From positions 1 through 11,783 of the forward strand of contig PLEA01000488.1 in the NCBI GenBank assembly GCA_003136335.1: DNA of 11,783 nucleotides, in the 5' to 3' direction. Source of the DNA: Acidobacteriaceae bacterium. Its GTDB lineage: Bacteria > Acidobacteriota > Terriglobia > Terriglobales > SbA1. The notes under the pieces are model-generated. The model saw only the letters and a list, made by a program, of their open reading frames with translations. It was not told where the DNA came from and did no database searches. Position 1 is the stretch's first letter; the number at the start of each line of letters is the position of its first letter. The translations under genes and the position numbers were made by a program. Shown here piece by piece: positions 1 to 6,748 of this stretch.

Positions 1-180
1 AACAAAGAAACCCTTCCCAGTGGCATGTACTAAGTAGGCGAACTCGCTGGCGGAGAGGTAGCAAGTTTCAAGGGCAAAGGGCTCGTCGCCAGTCTCGCGC
101 AATCGTTCAATCTTGACCAAGGCAGTGGTCGCGGGCAAGCCAAGTCGAGCCGCCACTTCCGGCTCATGTTCAATGATCTT
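1..180 (-). pseudogene. UTRA-domain fragment of a GntR/HutC-family regulator (runs off left edge)
   Basis: The minus strand, in the frame whose codons end at positions 3, 6, 9 and so on, reads about 60 residues that resemble the UTRA effector-binding domain of HutC-type GntR regulators. It contains EVAARLGLP, then VKIERLRETGDEPFALE, then CYLSASEF. This follows the family pattern of 'A..LgL..g..v..ieRlR..dgeP.alE..yLp...fp'. UTRA domains bind small effectors and control DNA binding by an N-terminal winged helix. No winged helix is present upstream. Instead, in another frame, there is a signal peptide (170-373), so the 5' half is missing or replaced. The only start-like codon near the homology is a GTG (VAKIIEHE). 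The 3' end lies outside the window. The domain call rests on motif recognition only. Confidence 0.55.
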
Positions 181-373
181 CGCCACCAGCGGATTCGAGA
201 TCTCCTTGGTGCATCGCTTCCGCGGCTTGCTCCAGGTATAAGTGCAACCGAACGTTCGCGGGGTTCGCGGGCGCGGCTTGTGTCGGAGAAGCAGCTTGAG
301 CGGCGGCGCCAAGGGGCAGGAGCAGGCAGGTCGCAAACATCGCGGCCATCCGGAGCATCACTGGCAGCTTCAT
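170..373 (-). CDS. Truncated secreted protein, start of a TPR-like protein
   Basis: This is a 67-codon reading frame. The ATG at 373 is followed by a clear signal peptide: MKLPVML, then a hydrophobic stretch AAMFATCLLLPLGAAAQA, with likely cleavage after an AxA-type motif. A Pro/Ala linker follows, then HLYLEQAAEAMHQGDLESA. The last part reads like the first helix pair of a TPR, as in many secreted acidobacterial TPR proteins that continue with further 34-residue repeats. Here the frame stops at TGA (170-172) right after GDLESA, and the DNA continues as a UTRA domain in another frame. A TAAAAT hexamer at 381-386 is 7 bases before the ATG and could be the -10 of a nearly leaderless transcript. 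The gene sits 41 bp after the MFS stop in the same direction. It is probably a truncated gene; the TPR assignment is inference. Confidence 0.5.
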   Translation of the reverse strand: MKLPVMLRMAAMFATCLLLPLGAAAQAASPTQAAPANPANVRLHLYLEQAAEAMHQGDLESAGGEDH

Positions 374-414
374 ACCCCAGATTTTAACGCGCGCAAGGGA
401 GAACGAAGCCGCGC

Positions 415-1674
415 TTATTCTTTGCCGGATTCGACGCGCACGCCCAACCACAATAAGCCCGCAACGACCGCCAATCCCGCGGTTAAAGACAAGGCAGTTT
501 CCCATCCCACACGCCCCGCCAACCAAGGAGTGAGTGCGGGCGAAACCATGCCGCCGAGATTGCTGCCAAAGTTCATGGTGCCGCCTGCGATGCCGCTGCG
601 CTCACCGGAGAGTTGCGTCATGGTCGCCCAGAAGGGGCCTTCTGTGCACAGCACCAGCACGGTGCATATCGTGAGGGCGGTCACCGCTAACAGCGGCCTG
701 GGAGTACGAGCGCCAATCACCAGGAAGATGGCCGCCGCGCACAGGGCTGTAAGCGGAACGCTGCGGCGTCCCCAAGTCGCGCCCCAATAGATCACGGCCC
801 AGTCTGAGAAAACACCGCCCAGCGGAATGGCGAACACGGTCGCGATCCACGGCAGCGCGGTTAAACTGGCGGCCTTCAGCACCTCAAAGTGCCGAACCTG
901 GACCAGATAGAGGTAGAACCAGAAAATGAAGATGTATCCCAGGTAACCCTGCAGCAGATAACTGGCGGAAAGAAACCAGAAACTTGGCGAGCGCAACGGT
1001 TGAGCGGAGGCTTCGTGCGATCCAGCAGTGGAAGATGTAGCTACGGCTTGTCCATCCAAACTGCCGCGGGCGTGAAGCTGCCGCGGCGCGAACCACCACC
1101 ACAGTAACCCGGCAACCGCGCTGAGTGACGCCGCCACCCACAAGGCCGCGCGCCATCCGTAGTGGCTGGTGACGGGCGCCAGCAGCAGGGGCGTGACCGC
1201 CGATCCCAGGCCCACGCTGGCTAGCACCAGGCTGTTCACCCGGGCTTGCAAGCGAGGCGGTATCGTGATCGCAATGGTTCTGCCCGACGTGGGATAGGTG
1301 GGCGCGGCAATCACGCCAAACAGGGCGCGGATGAGCCATAGTTGTGGAATCACCACGGCCAGTCCGAAGCCACGCCATCCCACCAACGCCGTGAGCCCGG
1401 TGAGCAGCAACCATCCTGTGCAAAGAACGATGAAGATGCGGCGGGCGCTGACCCGGTCGGCCAGTCCTCCCGAAGGCACTTGAAAGAAGGTGTAGCCGAC
1501 CAGGAAGGCGCTGAACACAGTTCCCATTTGCGTCTGCGTGAGCCCGAAGTCCCTCATCATATTCGGAGCCACCACGGTTACAGCCACGCGGCATACATAT
1601 CCCGCGGAAGTCGCAGCCATCAGCAGCAATATGAGGCGTTTACTTGTGGAGGCCGGCGCAGCGACCGCGCTCAT
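415..1674 (-). CDS. MFS transporter, ACS (anion:cation symporter)-like
   Basis: This is a 419-residue inner-membrane protein of normal major facilitator length, with about 12 hydrophobic segments. The first begins near residue 13 (LILLLMAATSAGYVCR). The MFS loop 2-3 motif is present at about residues 69-79 (GGLADRVSARR), preceded by GYTFFQVPSG. The pattern 'YVCRVAVTVVAPNMMRDFGLT' near residues 26-46 and the central region SGRTIAI with NSLVLASVGLGSAV recall the ACS subfamily, which moves organic anions such as hexuronates, glucarate or phthalate with a cation. The substrate cannot be read from the sequence. The start ATG at 1674 overlaps the TGA of the upstream GNAT gene in an ATGA, so translation is probably coupled. 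No frameshift or missing segment was seen. Confidence 0.9.
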   Translation of the reverse strand: MSAVAAPASTSKRLILLLMAATSAGYVCRVAVTVVAPNMMRDFGLTQTQMGTVFSAFLVGYTFFQVPSGGLADRVSARRIFIVLCTGWLLLTGLTALVGWRGFGLAVVIPQLWLIRALFGVIAAPTYPTSGRTIAITIPPRLQARVNSLVLASVGLGSAVTPLLLAPVTSHYGWRAALWVAASLSAVAGLLWWWFAPRQLHARGSLDGQAVATSSTAGSHEASAQPLRSPSFWFLSASYLLQGYLGYIFIFWFYLYLVQVRHFEVLKAASLTALPWIATVFAIPLGGVFSDWAVIYWGATWGRRSVPLTALCAAAIFLVIGARTPRPLLAVTALTICTVLVLCTEGPFWATMTQLSGERSGIAGGTMNFGSNLGGMVSPALTPWLAGRVGWETALSLTAGLAVVAGLLWLGVRVESGKE

Positions 1675-2126
1675 GGGAGCCTTTTGTGGAGAATGAGTTC
1701 TGAGTGGCCAACGACAACGTAATCTTTCAGTTCGCCGACGAACTCGTACCCGTGCCGGCGATATAAATTTTGGGCGCGACGGTTGAACGACGACACAAGC
1801 AGAAAGAGATGTCCCCGGCCAGCGAAGTGTTCTTCGGCAAAGCGCAGAAGTCGGGACCCGAAGCCTTGCCCGCGCACCTCAGGCGCGACCGCGATGGAGG
1901 CAATGTATGGCGATCCCGCCAGCCCGTAGGGCGCGAGCAGAATAAAACCGCCTGGTCGCTCTTTGTCTCGCGCCACAAAAACCTCGCTGCCGCTACGGAC
2001 CAAAGCCTGGCGGCATTCCGCCAGGTTGCGTCCCAGGGTGATCCACGGCTCGGTCGAAGCCATCATGCGGGCGCACCATTCGTAGTCGTCCGGTGCGGCA
2101 GCCACGATGTGAATCGGAGTCCCCAT
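1671..2126 (-). CDS. GNAT-family N-acetyltransferase
   Basis: This is a 151-residue cytoplasmic protein, the usual length for a single-domain GNAT. Motif A is clear at about residues 77-93 (ASIAVAPEVRGQGFGSRLL), and R85-G86-Q87-G88-F89-G90 forms the acetyl-CoA pyrophosphate loop. Motif B follows at about 115-131 (N-RRAQNLYRRHGYEFVG). The family moves the acetyl group of acetyl-CoA to an amine on a small molecule or protein; the acceptor here is unknown. The gene is first in a two-gene unit with the MFS transporter (4-bp overlap), which suggests a shared substrate or a resistance/export role, but that is inference. No Shine-Dalgarno sequence is visible before the ATG. A 14-bp palindrome lies 8 bases upstream. 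Confidence 0.9.
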   Translation of the reverse strand: MGTPIHIVAAAPDDYEWCARMMASTEPWITLGRNLAECRQALVRSGSEVFVARDKERPGGFILLAPYGLAGSPYIASIAVAPEVRGQGFGSRLLRFAEEHFAGRGHLFLLVSSFNRRAQNLYRRHGYEFVGELKDYVVVGHSELILHKRLP

Positions 2127-2134
2127 TATTTCAA

Positions 2135-2148
2135 GAGATAACTATCTC
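2135..2148. promoter_or_regulatory. Palindrome upstream of the GNAT-MFS operon (possible operator)
   Basis: GAGATA-AC-TATCTC is a perfect 6-bp inverted repeat with a 2-base centre, starting 8 bases upstream of the GNAT ATG. On the minus strand it contains TAGTTA/TTATCT, which could serve as a -10 about 9 bases from the ATG, giving a leaderless message. This would fit the missing Shine-Dalgarno sequence. A repressor bound here would cover the promoter. Function is inferred from position and symmetry only. Confidence 0.35.
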
Positions 2149-2337
2149 ACAGAAAAAAAGAGGCTGCGGATGACGCCGCGCGCGCCGCGCGCGACCGCGC
2201 ATTACGAGATGAAGTCGAGACGAATTTCAGCAACATCGTCATGGCAAGGCGGCGCGCGGATGCTATGCTTCGCCTGCCATTTTTTGCTTAATCGTTTACG
2301 TAATGCATCGTTCCACGCTGTTCTAAAAGGAGGCTGC

Positions 2338-2457
2338 GTGCACCTTCGAGACAATCTTCTTTTTTGCACCTTCTTCGGTCTACTCGCGTCGGTATGTTTC
2401 TCGCAGGAAGCGAAACCTGCGTGTCGCGATCTAAGTCTCCCCGCCGAACGACGGTAG
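2338..2457 (+). CDS. Short secreted-protein remnant (39 aa, GTG start)
   Basis: An excellent Shine-Dalgarno sequence (AAGGAGG, 2327-2333) lies 4 bases before a GTG. The GTG opens a frame reading MHLRDNLLFCTFFGLLASVC then FSQEAKP. This is a typical signal peptide with likely cleavage after FSQ. The frame ends at TAG (2455-2457) after only about 18 mature residues. The same frame has no further stop for another 50 codons, but the readthrough sequence resembles nothing I know. The combination of a strong ribosome-binding site, a signal peptide and an early stop suggests the 5' end of a lost secreted-protein gene. A genuine tiny secreted peptide is the alternative. The same frame is also open upstream, but the Shine-Dalgarno sequence favours this start. 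Confidence 0.35.
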   Translation: MHLRDNLLFCTFFGLLASVCFSQEAKPACRDLSLPAERR

Positions 2458-2616
2458 ATCTCTTGCGCCTACAATCCGACCGAACCAGAAGGACGATCAC
2501 TGTCAGGAATGAGTTTGCATAGAACGTCTTCAGCGAGGCCATATCTTCGTACGAGTTGGTATGGCCATCAACTTCGCACAAATTCCAATTACGGTGCTGA
2601 ACTGAGGACTGACCAT

Positions 2617-3870
2617 CTAATCCACGGTGTGCTTCGCCGTGTATCCGTCGCGCGCGACCACGTCGACTTTCACGTCTTTGCCCTTCTGATCCTTCACCTT
2701 CAAGGGGCCGCCATCGGGCGCAACGACCTGAACTTTCAGTTTGCGGTAAGTGCCATCCAGCTTGGAATTGGTGGGGGAATAGGAAATCGTGTACTGATGG
2801 CGAATGTCATTGCCAATCGCCTGAAAGTCCTCGCCATACTCTGCCTGGAACCGTGGAAAATAGGCGCGCCCACCGGTCATGGCTGCGAAGGTGCGCATTT
2901 CGTTGTCGGCCTGCAGGTAATCCATCTGGCCTACAGGTATGCCGATGCCATGCGGCGCAGCCCGCCCGCGCGCTTCATACATTTCACGGAGGATCCATCC
3001 GACGCTGATGGGAAAGATGGTTACGTCTTTGGTGTCCTTAATCTTCTTCATGATCTTGTCCAGCGTGAGCTTGCTGAAGGTATCGACTCCAGTGGTGACG
3101 AGAATGATGTATTTCTTGCCCTCCACGCGGTCGAGCCGATCGAGCGTGTCATAGACAGCGTCGAAAAGATTTGTTTCCGAGAAACCCGGGATGCGCAGCT
3201 GGTTTAGCGCCCCGTAAACGGCCTTCTTGTCCTGCGTGAAATCCACCAGAATGTGCGGCTGCATGTCGTAATAGCTGACCGCGATCCAGTCGTCTTTCGT
3301 AAGCGTGCCGGCAAAGGCATAGGAGGCCTGCAGCGCCTCCCGCAGGAATCCGTAGTTGGTTGAGGCAAATTCAACCAGCAGGACGGCGGTGATGGGCGCC
3401 TTCGACACAGTGAAGTGGCTCACGTTCTGAGCTGCTCCGTCTTCCAGAATGCGAAAATTCTCCTGCTTCAGCCCGGGAATGAACTGGCCATCTTTCGTCG
3501 TGACCAGCACGTCCACGTTCACCAGGGGCACGTTCACTTTCAATGAATAGTCGGGGATGTCGTCGACCTTTTTCGGAGTGACCGGCGGAGGGGGCGGAGC
3601 GTCTTCGGGCTTTTTCTTGGGGATAGCGTACGGCCCCACATTGTCGGTAGGACCACCAGCTTCGGCAGGGACATCTTGCTTAGGCTTGCCATTGTCGGGC
3701 GTTTCGGAGGGTGCCTGCGACGGCGTCTGAGTAGCCGGCGTCTCGCCCTGTTGGGCCTGCACCGTGAGCGTCAGGGGAGTACAAAGCAGAGCTAGCAAGA
3801 TTGCCAAACTCATCCTTGACCAACTCCCACTCTTGGACTCTAAAGTGTTACTTCCGTAACGTTTAAACAT
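2617..3870 (-). CDS. Secreted VWA-domain protein (VWFA-related acidobacterial family)
   Basis: This is a 417-residue protein. Residues 20-40 form a signal peptide (MSLAILLALLCTPLTLTVQAQ); Met20 is an alternative start to Met1. Residues 41-108 are a Pro/Thr-rich, disordered linker. Residues 115-153 carry the family's entry motif (PLVNVDVLVTTKDGQFIPGL, ENFRILEDGAAQNV). The VWA fold follows to about 345, then the family's C-terminal motif (YGEDFQAIGNDIRHQYTISY, SKLDGTYRKLKVQV). VWA domains usually bind proteins through a metal site, DxSxS. Here that loop reads EFAST (167-171), and the third loop reads LVTTGVDTFS where an Asp-Gly is usual, so metal binding is probably lost; TNLFDA (233-238) is retained. 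The partner is unknown. The gene is divergent from the S55 protein across 157 bp. Confidence 0.9.
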   Translation of the reverse strand: MFKRYGSNTLESKSGSWSRMSLAILLALLCTPLTLTVQAQQGETPATQTPSQAPSETPDNGKPKQDVPAEAGGPTDNVGPYAIPKKKPEDAPPPPPVTPKKVDDIPDYSLKVNVPLVNVDVLVTTKDGQFIPGLKQENFRILEDGAAQNVSHFTVSKAPITAVLLVEFASTNYGFLREALQASYAFAGTLTKDDWIAVSYYDMQPHILVDFTQDKKAVYGALNQLRIPGFSETNLFDAVYDTLDRLDRVEGKKYIILVTTGVDTFSKLTLDKIMKKIKDTKDVTIFPISVGWILREMYEARGRAAPHGIGIPVGQMDYLQADNEMRTFAAMTGGRAYFPRFQAEYGEDFQAIGNDIRHQYTISYSPTNSKLDGTYRKLKVQVVAPDGGPLKVKDQKGKDVKVDVVARDGYTAKHTVD

Positions 3871-3894
3871 GATGACCCCGAAAACCTCTGTGCT

Positions 3895-3900
3895 AGTATA
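3895..3900 (-). promoter_or_regulatory. Candidate -10 element of the VWA gene
   Basis: On the minus strand TATACT (5 of 6 to TATAAT) lies 24 bases upstream of the VWA ATG (3870). The predicted transcript would have a short leader carrying CGGGG about 6 bases before the ATG. No good -35 was found at 16-18 bases, so the call is weak. Confidence 0.3.
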
Positions 3901-3992
3901 GACGCACGGATTCGCAATTGGGATGTTTTGCCAAGTCCCAGATCGTCCCCTCCAGGCAACGAGTAGAAGGTGGTCTGAGTCTAATCTGTAAT

Positions 3993-4012
3993 GGGACCTG
4001 TTGGCGGGTCCC
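3993..4012 (+). promoter_or_regulatory. Inverted repeat in the leader of the S55 gene
   Basis: GGGACC (3993-3998) pairs with GGTCCC (4007-4012) across 8 bases, ending 15 bases before the S55 ATG. A TAATCT hexamer (3982-3987) just upstream is a possible -10, which would put the repeat in the 5' untranslated leader or over the start of transcription. It could be an operator or a small leader hairpin. There is no T-run after it, so it is not a terminator. Confidence 0.3.
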
Positions 4013-4027
4013 GGTGTCGGGGATTAA

Positions 4028-5836
4028 ATGAGAAAAGTAGTTTTTGCGCTTCTGGTCCTAGGTCTATCCCTATCTACAATTCATCTGGCCGCCCAAACCT
4101 CGCAGCCCACCATTGCGGTGGAGCAGATCCATGCTGGCATGCGCGGCTATGCCCTCACCGTATTTGAGGGTATTAAGCCCGAGTCCATGGATGTCGAAGT
4201 CCTGGGTGTGCTGCACAATACGAACGGACCCAAGGGCGACATCATCCTTATCCGTTTGCATGGGAAAAAGGTGGAATATACCGGCGTCGTCGCCGGTATG
4301 AGCGGCAGCCCGGTATACCTCAATGGCAAGTTGGCCGGGGCGCTCGCCTTCCGCATTGGCGAATTCTCAAAAGAGCCGATCGCCGGCGTGACTCCAATCG
4401 CCGACATGCTCGAGATCAACGCACTTGATAAATCGCCCGCCGAAGAGGCTGCGGCGACCAAGCCCGGCGTGACAAACTCCGCTGGAAAAACCGCTGCACC
4501 TGGCGATGCCGGCACACTTCCTGATTCGACGCAGGCCGATTCCACGCAGGATTTCGCAAATTACCTCAAGCCCATTGACGCGCCCCTGGTCTTCAACGGA
4601 TTTTCCGAAGACACCATGCGCCGCTTCGCAGGACAGTTCGCCGCCGCCGGAGTTGTTCCTGTGATGGGCGCGGGCTCAGTCAGCGAAGACAAACAGCCGG
4701 AACCGCTCGAAGCTGGTTCGGCGGTGAGCGCGATTCTGGTTCGCGGCGATATGGATATCGCGGCCACCTGCACCGTGACCTACATTGATCCCCAGCGTCT
4801 GCTGGCTTGCGGACATCCTCTGCTGCAGTTCGGTTCAGTCGATCTGCCCATGAACAAAGCGCAGGTTCTGGCCACGCTGCCTTCGCCATTGAATGCTTTC
4901 AAGATCGTCAACACCACCGAGCAGGCGGGAGTCTTTGTGCAGGATCGTCACACCGGAATTCTCGGCGTCTTCAATAAACAGCCGGACATGATTCCGGTGA
5001 CGCTGACCATCCACGGCGGAAGCGGCACAAAGGAATTCCATTATGAAGTGTTGAACAATCCGCGTCTGAGTCCGGTGGCCATGATGGCAACGGTCTTCAA
5101 TGCGCTGCATGGCGTCAATGAATACGGCGAGGAAATTTCCTACCGCCTCAACGGCAGCATTGATGTAAGAGGCTTTCCCGAAGTTGGGCTGCGGAACATG
5201 TTCGTTCCGGCCGAGAACGGGCAGCCCGCCGCCATGGCCGCGGCCCTTTCCCTGGGCGAGCGCTTCGGACGCATTTACGACAATCCTTACAACGCTCCTG
5301 CGGTGAAGAACGTGAAGCTCGACTTCGACCTCGTCCGGGAACGCCGCTGGGCGCGCCTGGAAAGCGCCCGCACCGACGTGAGCGAAGTCCGCCCCGGCGA
5401 TGAAATCATCGTCGAAACCGTGCTCGCTCCCTATCGCGGCGAGCGTGTGGTGCGCCAGATTCCGGTAAAGATCCCCACCTCTGCCAGCAAAGGAACGCTG
5501 CGCATTCTGGTCAGTGACGGCGAAACTCTCGACCGTGTGGGTCGCACCAACCCGGCCTTCGGCCGCAAACTCGACCTGGCGTCCACGATTGCGCTGCTCA
5601 ACAAAGAGCACACCAACAATCGCCTCTACGTTTCGCTGCTCGAGGCCGATCCTGAAGCTCGCGTAGCCGACAAAGTCATGCCCACCTTGCCCATTTCAAT
5701 CATGAATGTCATGGATGGCATGCGCGGCAACCAGGAGATGATCGTCAGCGGAGAATCCAGCGTCGACGAAACCGCAACGCCTCCACTTGACTACGTGGTA
5801 AGTGGCGCCCAGTTGCTGACTGTTACCGTGAAATAG
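4028..5836 (+). CDS. Secreted SpoIVB/S55-family serine peptidase-like protein
   Basis: This 602-residue protein has a signal peptide (residues 1-22, MRKVVFALLVLGLSLS...HLAAQ). Residues 28-130 contain HAGMRGYALTVFEG, GDIILIRLHG and the S55 serine motif GMSGSPVY (90-97, candidate nucleophile Ser94), then KLAGALAF and IAGVTPIADML. Residues 132-176 are a low-complexity Ala/Thr/Asp linker. Residues 230-315 contain GSAVSAILVRGDMDIAATCT, then LACGHPLLQFGSVDLPM with His263, matching the catalytic GH of SpoIVB. The order Ser then His is reversed relative to SpoIVB; I believe this is shared by acidobacterial homologues. Asp71 may be the third residue. Residues 440-602 are an all-beta-looking C-terminal region. 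It probably acts in the periplasm on an unknown substrate. The GGGG at 4019-4022 is a modest ribosome-binding site. It ends 29 bp from the converging CPBP gene with no visible terminator. Confidence 0.88.
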   Translation: MRKVVFALLVLGLSLSTIHLAAQTSQPTIAVEQIHAGMRGYALTVFEGIKPESMDVEVLGVLHNTNGPKGDIILIRLHGKKVEYTGVVAGMSGSPVYLNGKLAGALAFRIGEFSKEPIAGVTPIADMLEINALDKSPAEEAAATKPGVTNSAGKTAAPGDAGTLPDSTQADSTQDFANYLKPIDAPLVFNGFSEDTMRRFAGQFAAAGVVPVMGAGSVSEDKQPEPLEAGSAVSAILVRGDMDIAATCTVTYIDPQRLLACGHPLLQFGSVDLPMNKAQVLATLPSPLNAFKIVNTTEQAGVFVQDRHTGILGVFNKQPDMIPVTLTIHGGSGTKEFHYEVLNNPRLSPVAMMATVFNALHGVNEYGEEISYRLNGSIDVRGFPEVGLRNMFVPAENGQPAAMAAALSLGERFGRIYDNPYNAPAVKNVKLDFDLVRERRWARLESARTDVSEVRPGDEIIVETVLAPYRGERVVRQIPVKIPTSASKGTLRILVSDGETLDRVGRTNPAFGRKLDLASTIALLNKEHTNNRLYVSLLEADPEARVADKVMPTLPISIMNVMDGMRGNQEMIVSGESSVDETATPPLDYVVSGAQLLTVTVK

Positions 5837-5865
5837 AAGGTGAAATTCTCAAACCGCGAAGGACT

Positions 5866-6738
5866 TCAGCGCAAACAGAGCTGAACTAGGGCTTTCGGCA
5901 TGTGCCGGAAGCCTTGAGTCATTACCACCGCAATCAGCATTTGCGTGCCGTTGAAGCCTACATGCACCAGGAAGCTGGCTCCCACCGAACGCGTGGCGGC
6001 GCGCACCACGCCGCACACCACGCCCACCAGAAAGATGACCAGCGCCGCTCCCCACGCCCATCCATACTGCGGCAGATGAATCAAACCGAACGGCAGCGCG
6101 GTGAGCGCGATGCCCCAGGCCACGCCCATCCGCCGCGCCAGCACCGGATACATGAAGCCGCGAAAGAACAGTTCCTCCATCAGCGGCCCGAGAGTGACGG
6201 CAATGATCGACAGCAGATAGGCGTCGCGCGGCCGATCGAAGAGATGCTCGAAGGGTGTGTCCTTCGGCATGGGTAACAAGCTTTGCAGCAGGGCGAGCAC
6301 GAAGAACAGCGCTGCTCCCAGCGCCAGCAGCTTCCACTCCGACCGCGGCCAGCTCCACCGGATCGCCTGCCAGAAGGCCACGTGATACTTTCCCTCCACC
6401 AGCGCAATCATGCACGCGGCCACCGGGATATAGATTAGAAATTGCGCAGCAATCAGCAGGATGGGCTTTTTCGACACGTCGGCCAGGCTTTCGTGCGGGT
6501 ACCAAAGCCAATGCGCCGCCAGCAGCACCGCAAGCTGGAACACCACCATGGTGACCAGCGTCAGCCCCGCAATCAACAGGACGTCCCACCCGTTCCACAC
6601 GGGATTCTCTATGAGCGGAGGTGTTGTCGGGACGGGGGTGACGCTTGCAGCAGCGAATGGATCAGGCGCGCTCAACATCGGCGTCTCAGCGCTCACCAGC
6701 GGCTGTGGCTCAAACTGCGGATTGTCGGAGGATGACAA
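5866..6738 (-). CDS. CPBP-family intramembrane metalloprotease (CAAX-like)
   Basis: Starting at the TTG at 6738 the protein has 290 residues with about eight hydrophobic segments after a 50-residue Pro/Ser-rich cytoplasmic tail. The three CPBP (Abi/Rce1-like) motifs are intact: EELFFRG (Glu188, Glu189, Arg193), FGLIH (His221) and HVGFN (His259, Asn263). These residues hold the catalytic site in the membrane. The family includes CAAX prenyl endopeptidase relatives; bacterial substrates are mostly unknown. The TTG at 6738 is preceded by AAGGA with 6-base spacing and lies 10 bp after the uvrA stop. A longer frame from a TTG at 6792 would begin inside the short repeat shared with the uvrA 3' end, and an ATG at 6678 is a third option. 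It is probably co-transcribed with uvrA. Confidence 0.88.
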   Translation of the reverse strand: MSSSDNPQFEPQPLVSAETPMLSAPDPFAAASVTPVPTTPPLIENPVWNGWDVLLIAGLTLVTMVVFQLAVLLAAHWLWYPHESLADVSKKPILLIAAQFLIYIPVAACMIALVEGKYHVAFWQAIRWSWPRSEWKLLALGAALFFVLALLQSLLPMPKDTPFEHLFDRPRDAYLLSIIAVTLGPLMEELFFRGFMYPVLARRMGVAWGIALTALPFGLIHLPQYGWAWGAALVIFLVGVVCGVVRAATRSVGASFLVHVGFNGTQMLIAVVMTQGFRHMPKALVQLCLR

Positions 6739-6748
6739 AGAAGTTCCT

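Larger units (their letters stand above)
2127..2616. other. Gap between GNAT and VWA genes: palindrome, CG tract and a short secreted remnant
   Basis: This stretch has no full-length gene. From left to right it holds a palindrome next to the GNAT start (2135-2148), an A7 run (2153-2159), an almost pure alternating CG tract (2177-2193), an AT-richer part, a strong ribosome-binding site followed by a 39-codon signal-peptide ORF (2338-2457), and 160 bp without recognisable coding. Just before the VWA stop, at about 2599-2613, is GAACTGAGGACTGAC. It resembles the ACTGAC-type repeat near uvrA (6751-6783). No convincing rho-independent terminator was seen for the VWA gene, which ends at 2617. Confidence 0.6.

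Noticed and set aside
884..1594. A 236-codon minus-strand frame overlapping the MFS gene in another frame
   Set aside because: The MFS frame has the full set of membrane segments and motifs. This one is a shadow frame with Arg/His-rich composition.
2509..3207. A 232-codon plus-strand frame continuing from the 39-codon remnant
   Set aside because: Most of it is antisense to the VWA gene, and the part before 2617 has no recognisable protein character.
4835..5611. A 258-codon minus-strand frame opposite the S55 gene
   Set aside because: It is antisense to a gene with clear family motifs, and no motif or ribosome-binding site supports it.
5837..5865. Terminator between the converging S55 and CPBP genes
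   Set aside because: The 29-bp gap holds no inverted repeat or T-run that I can see.
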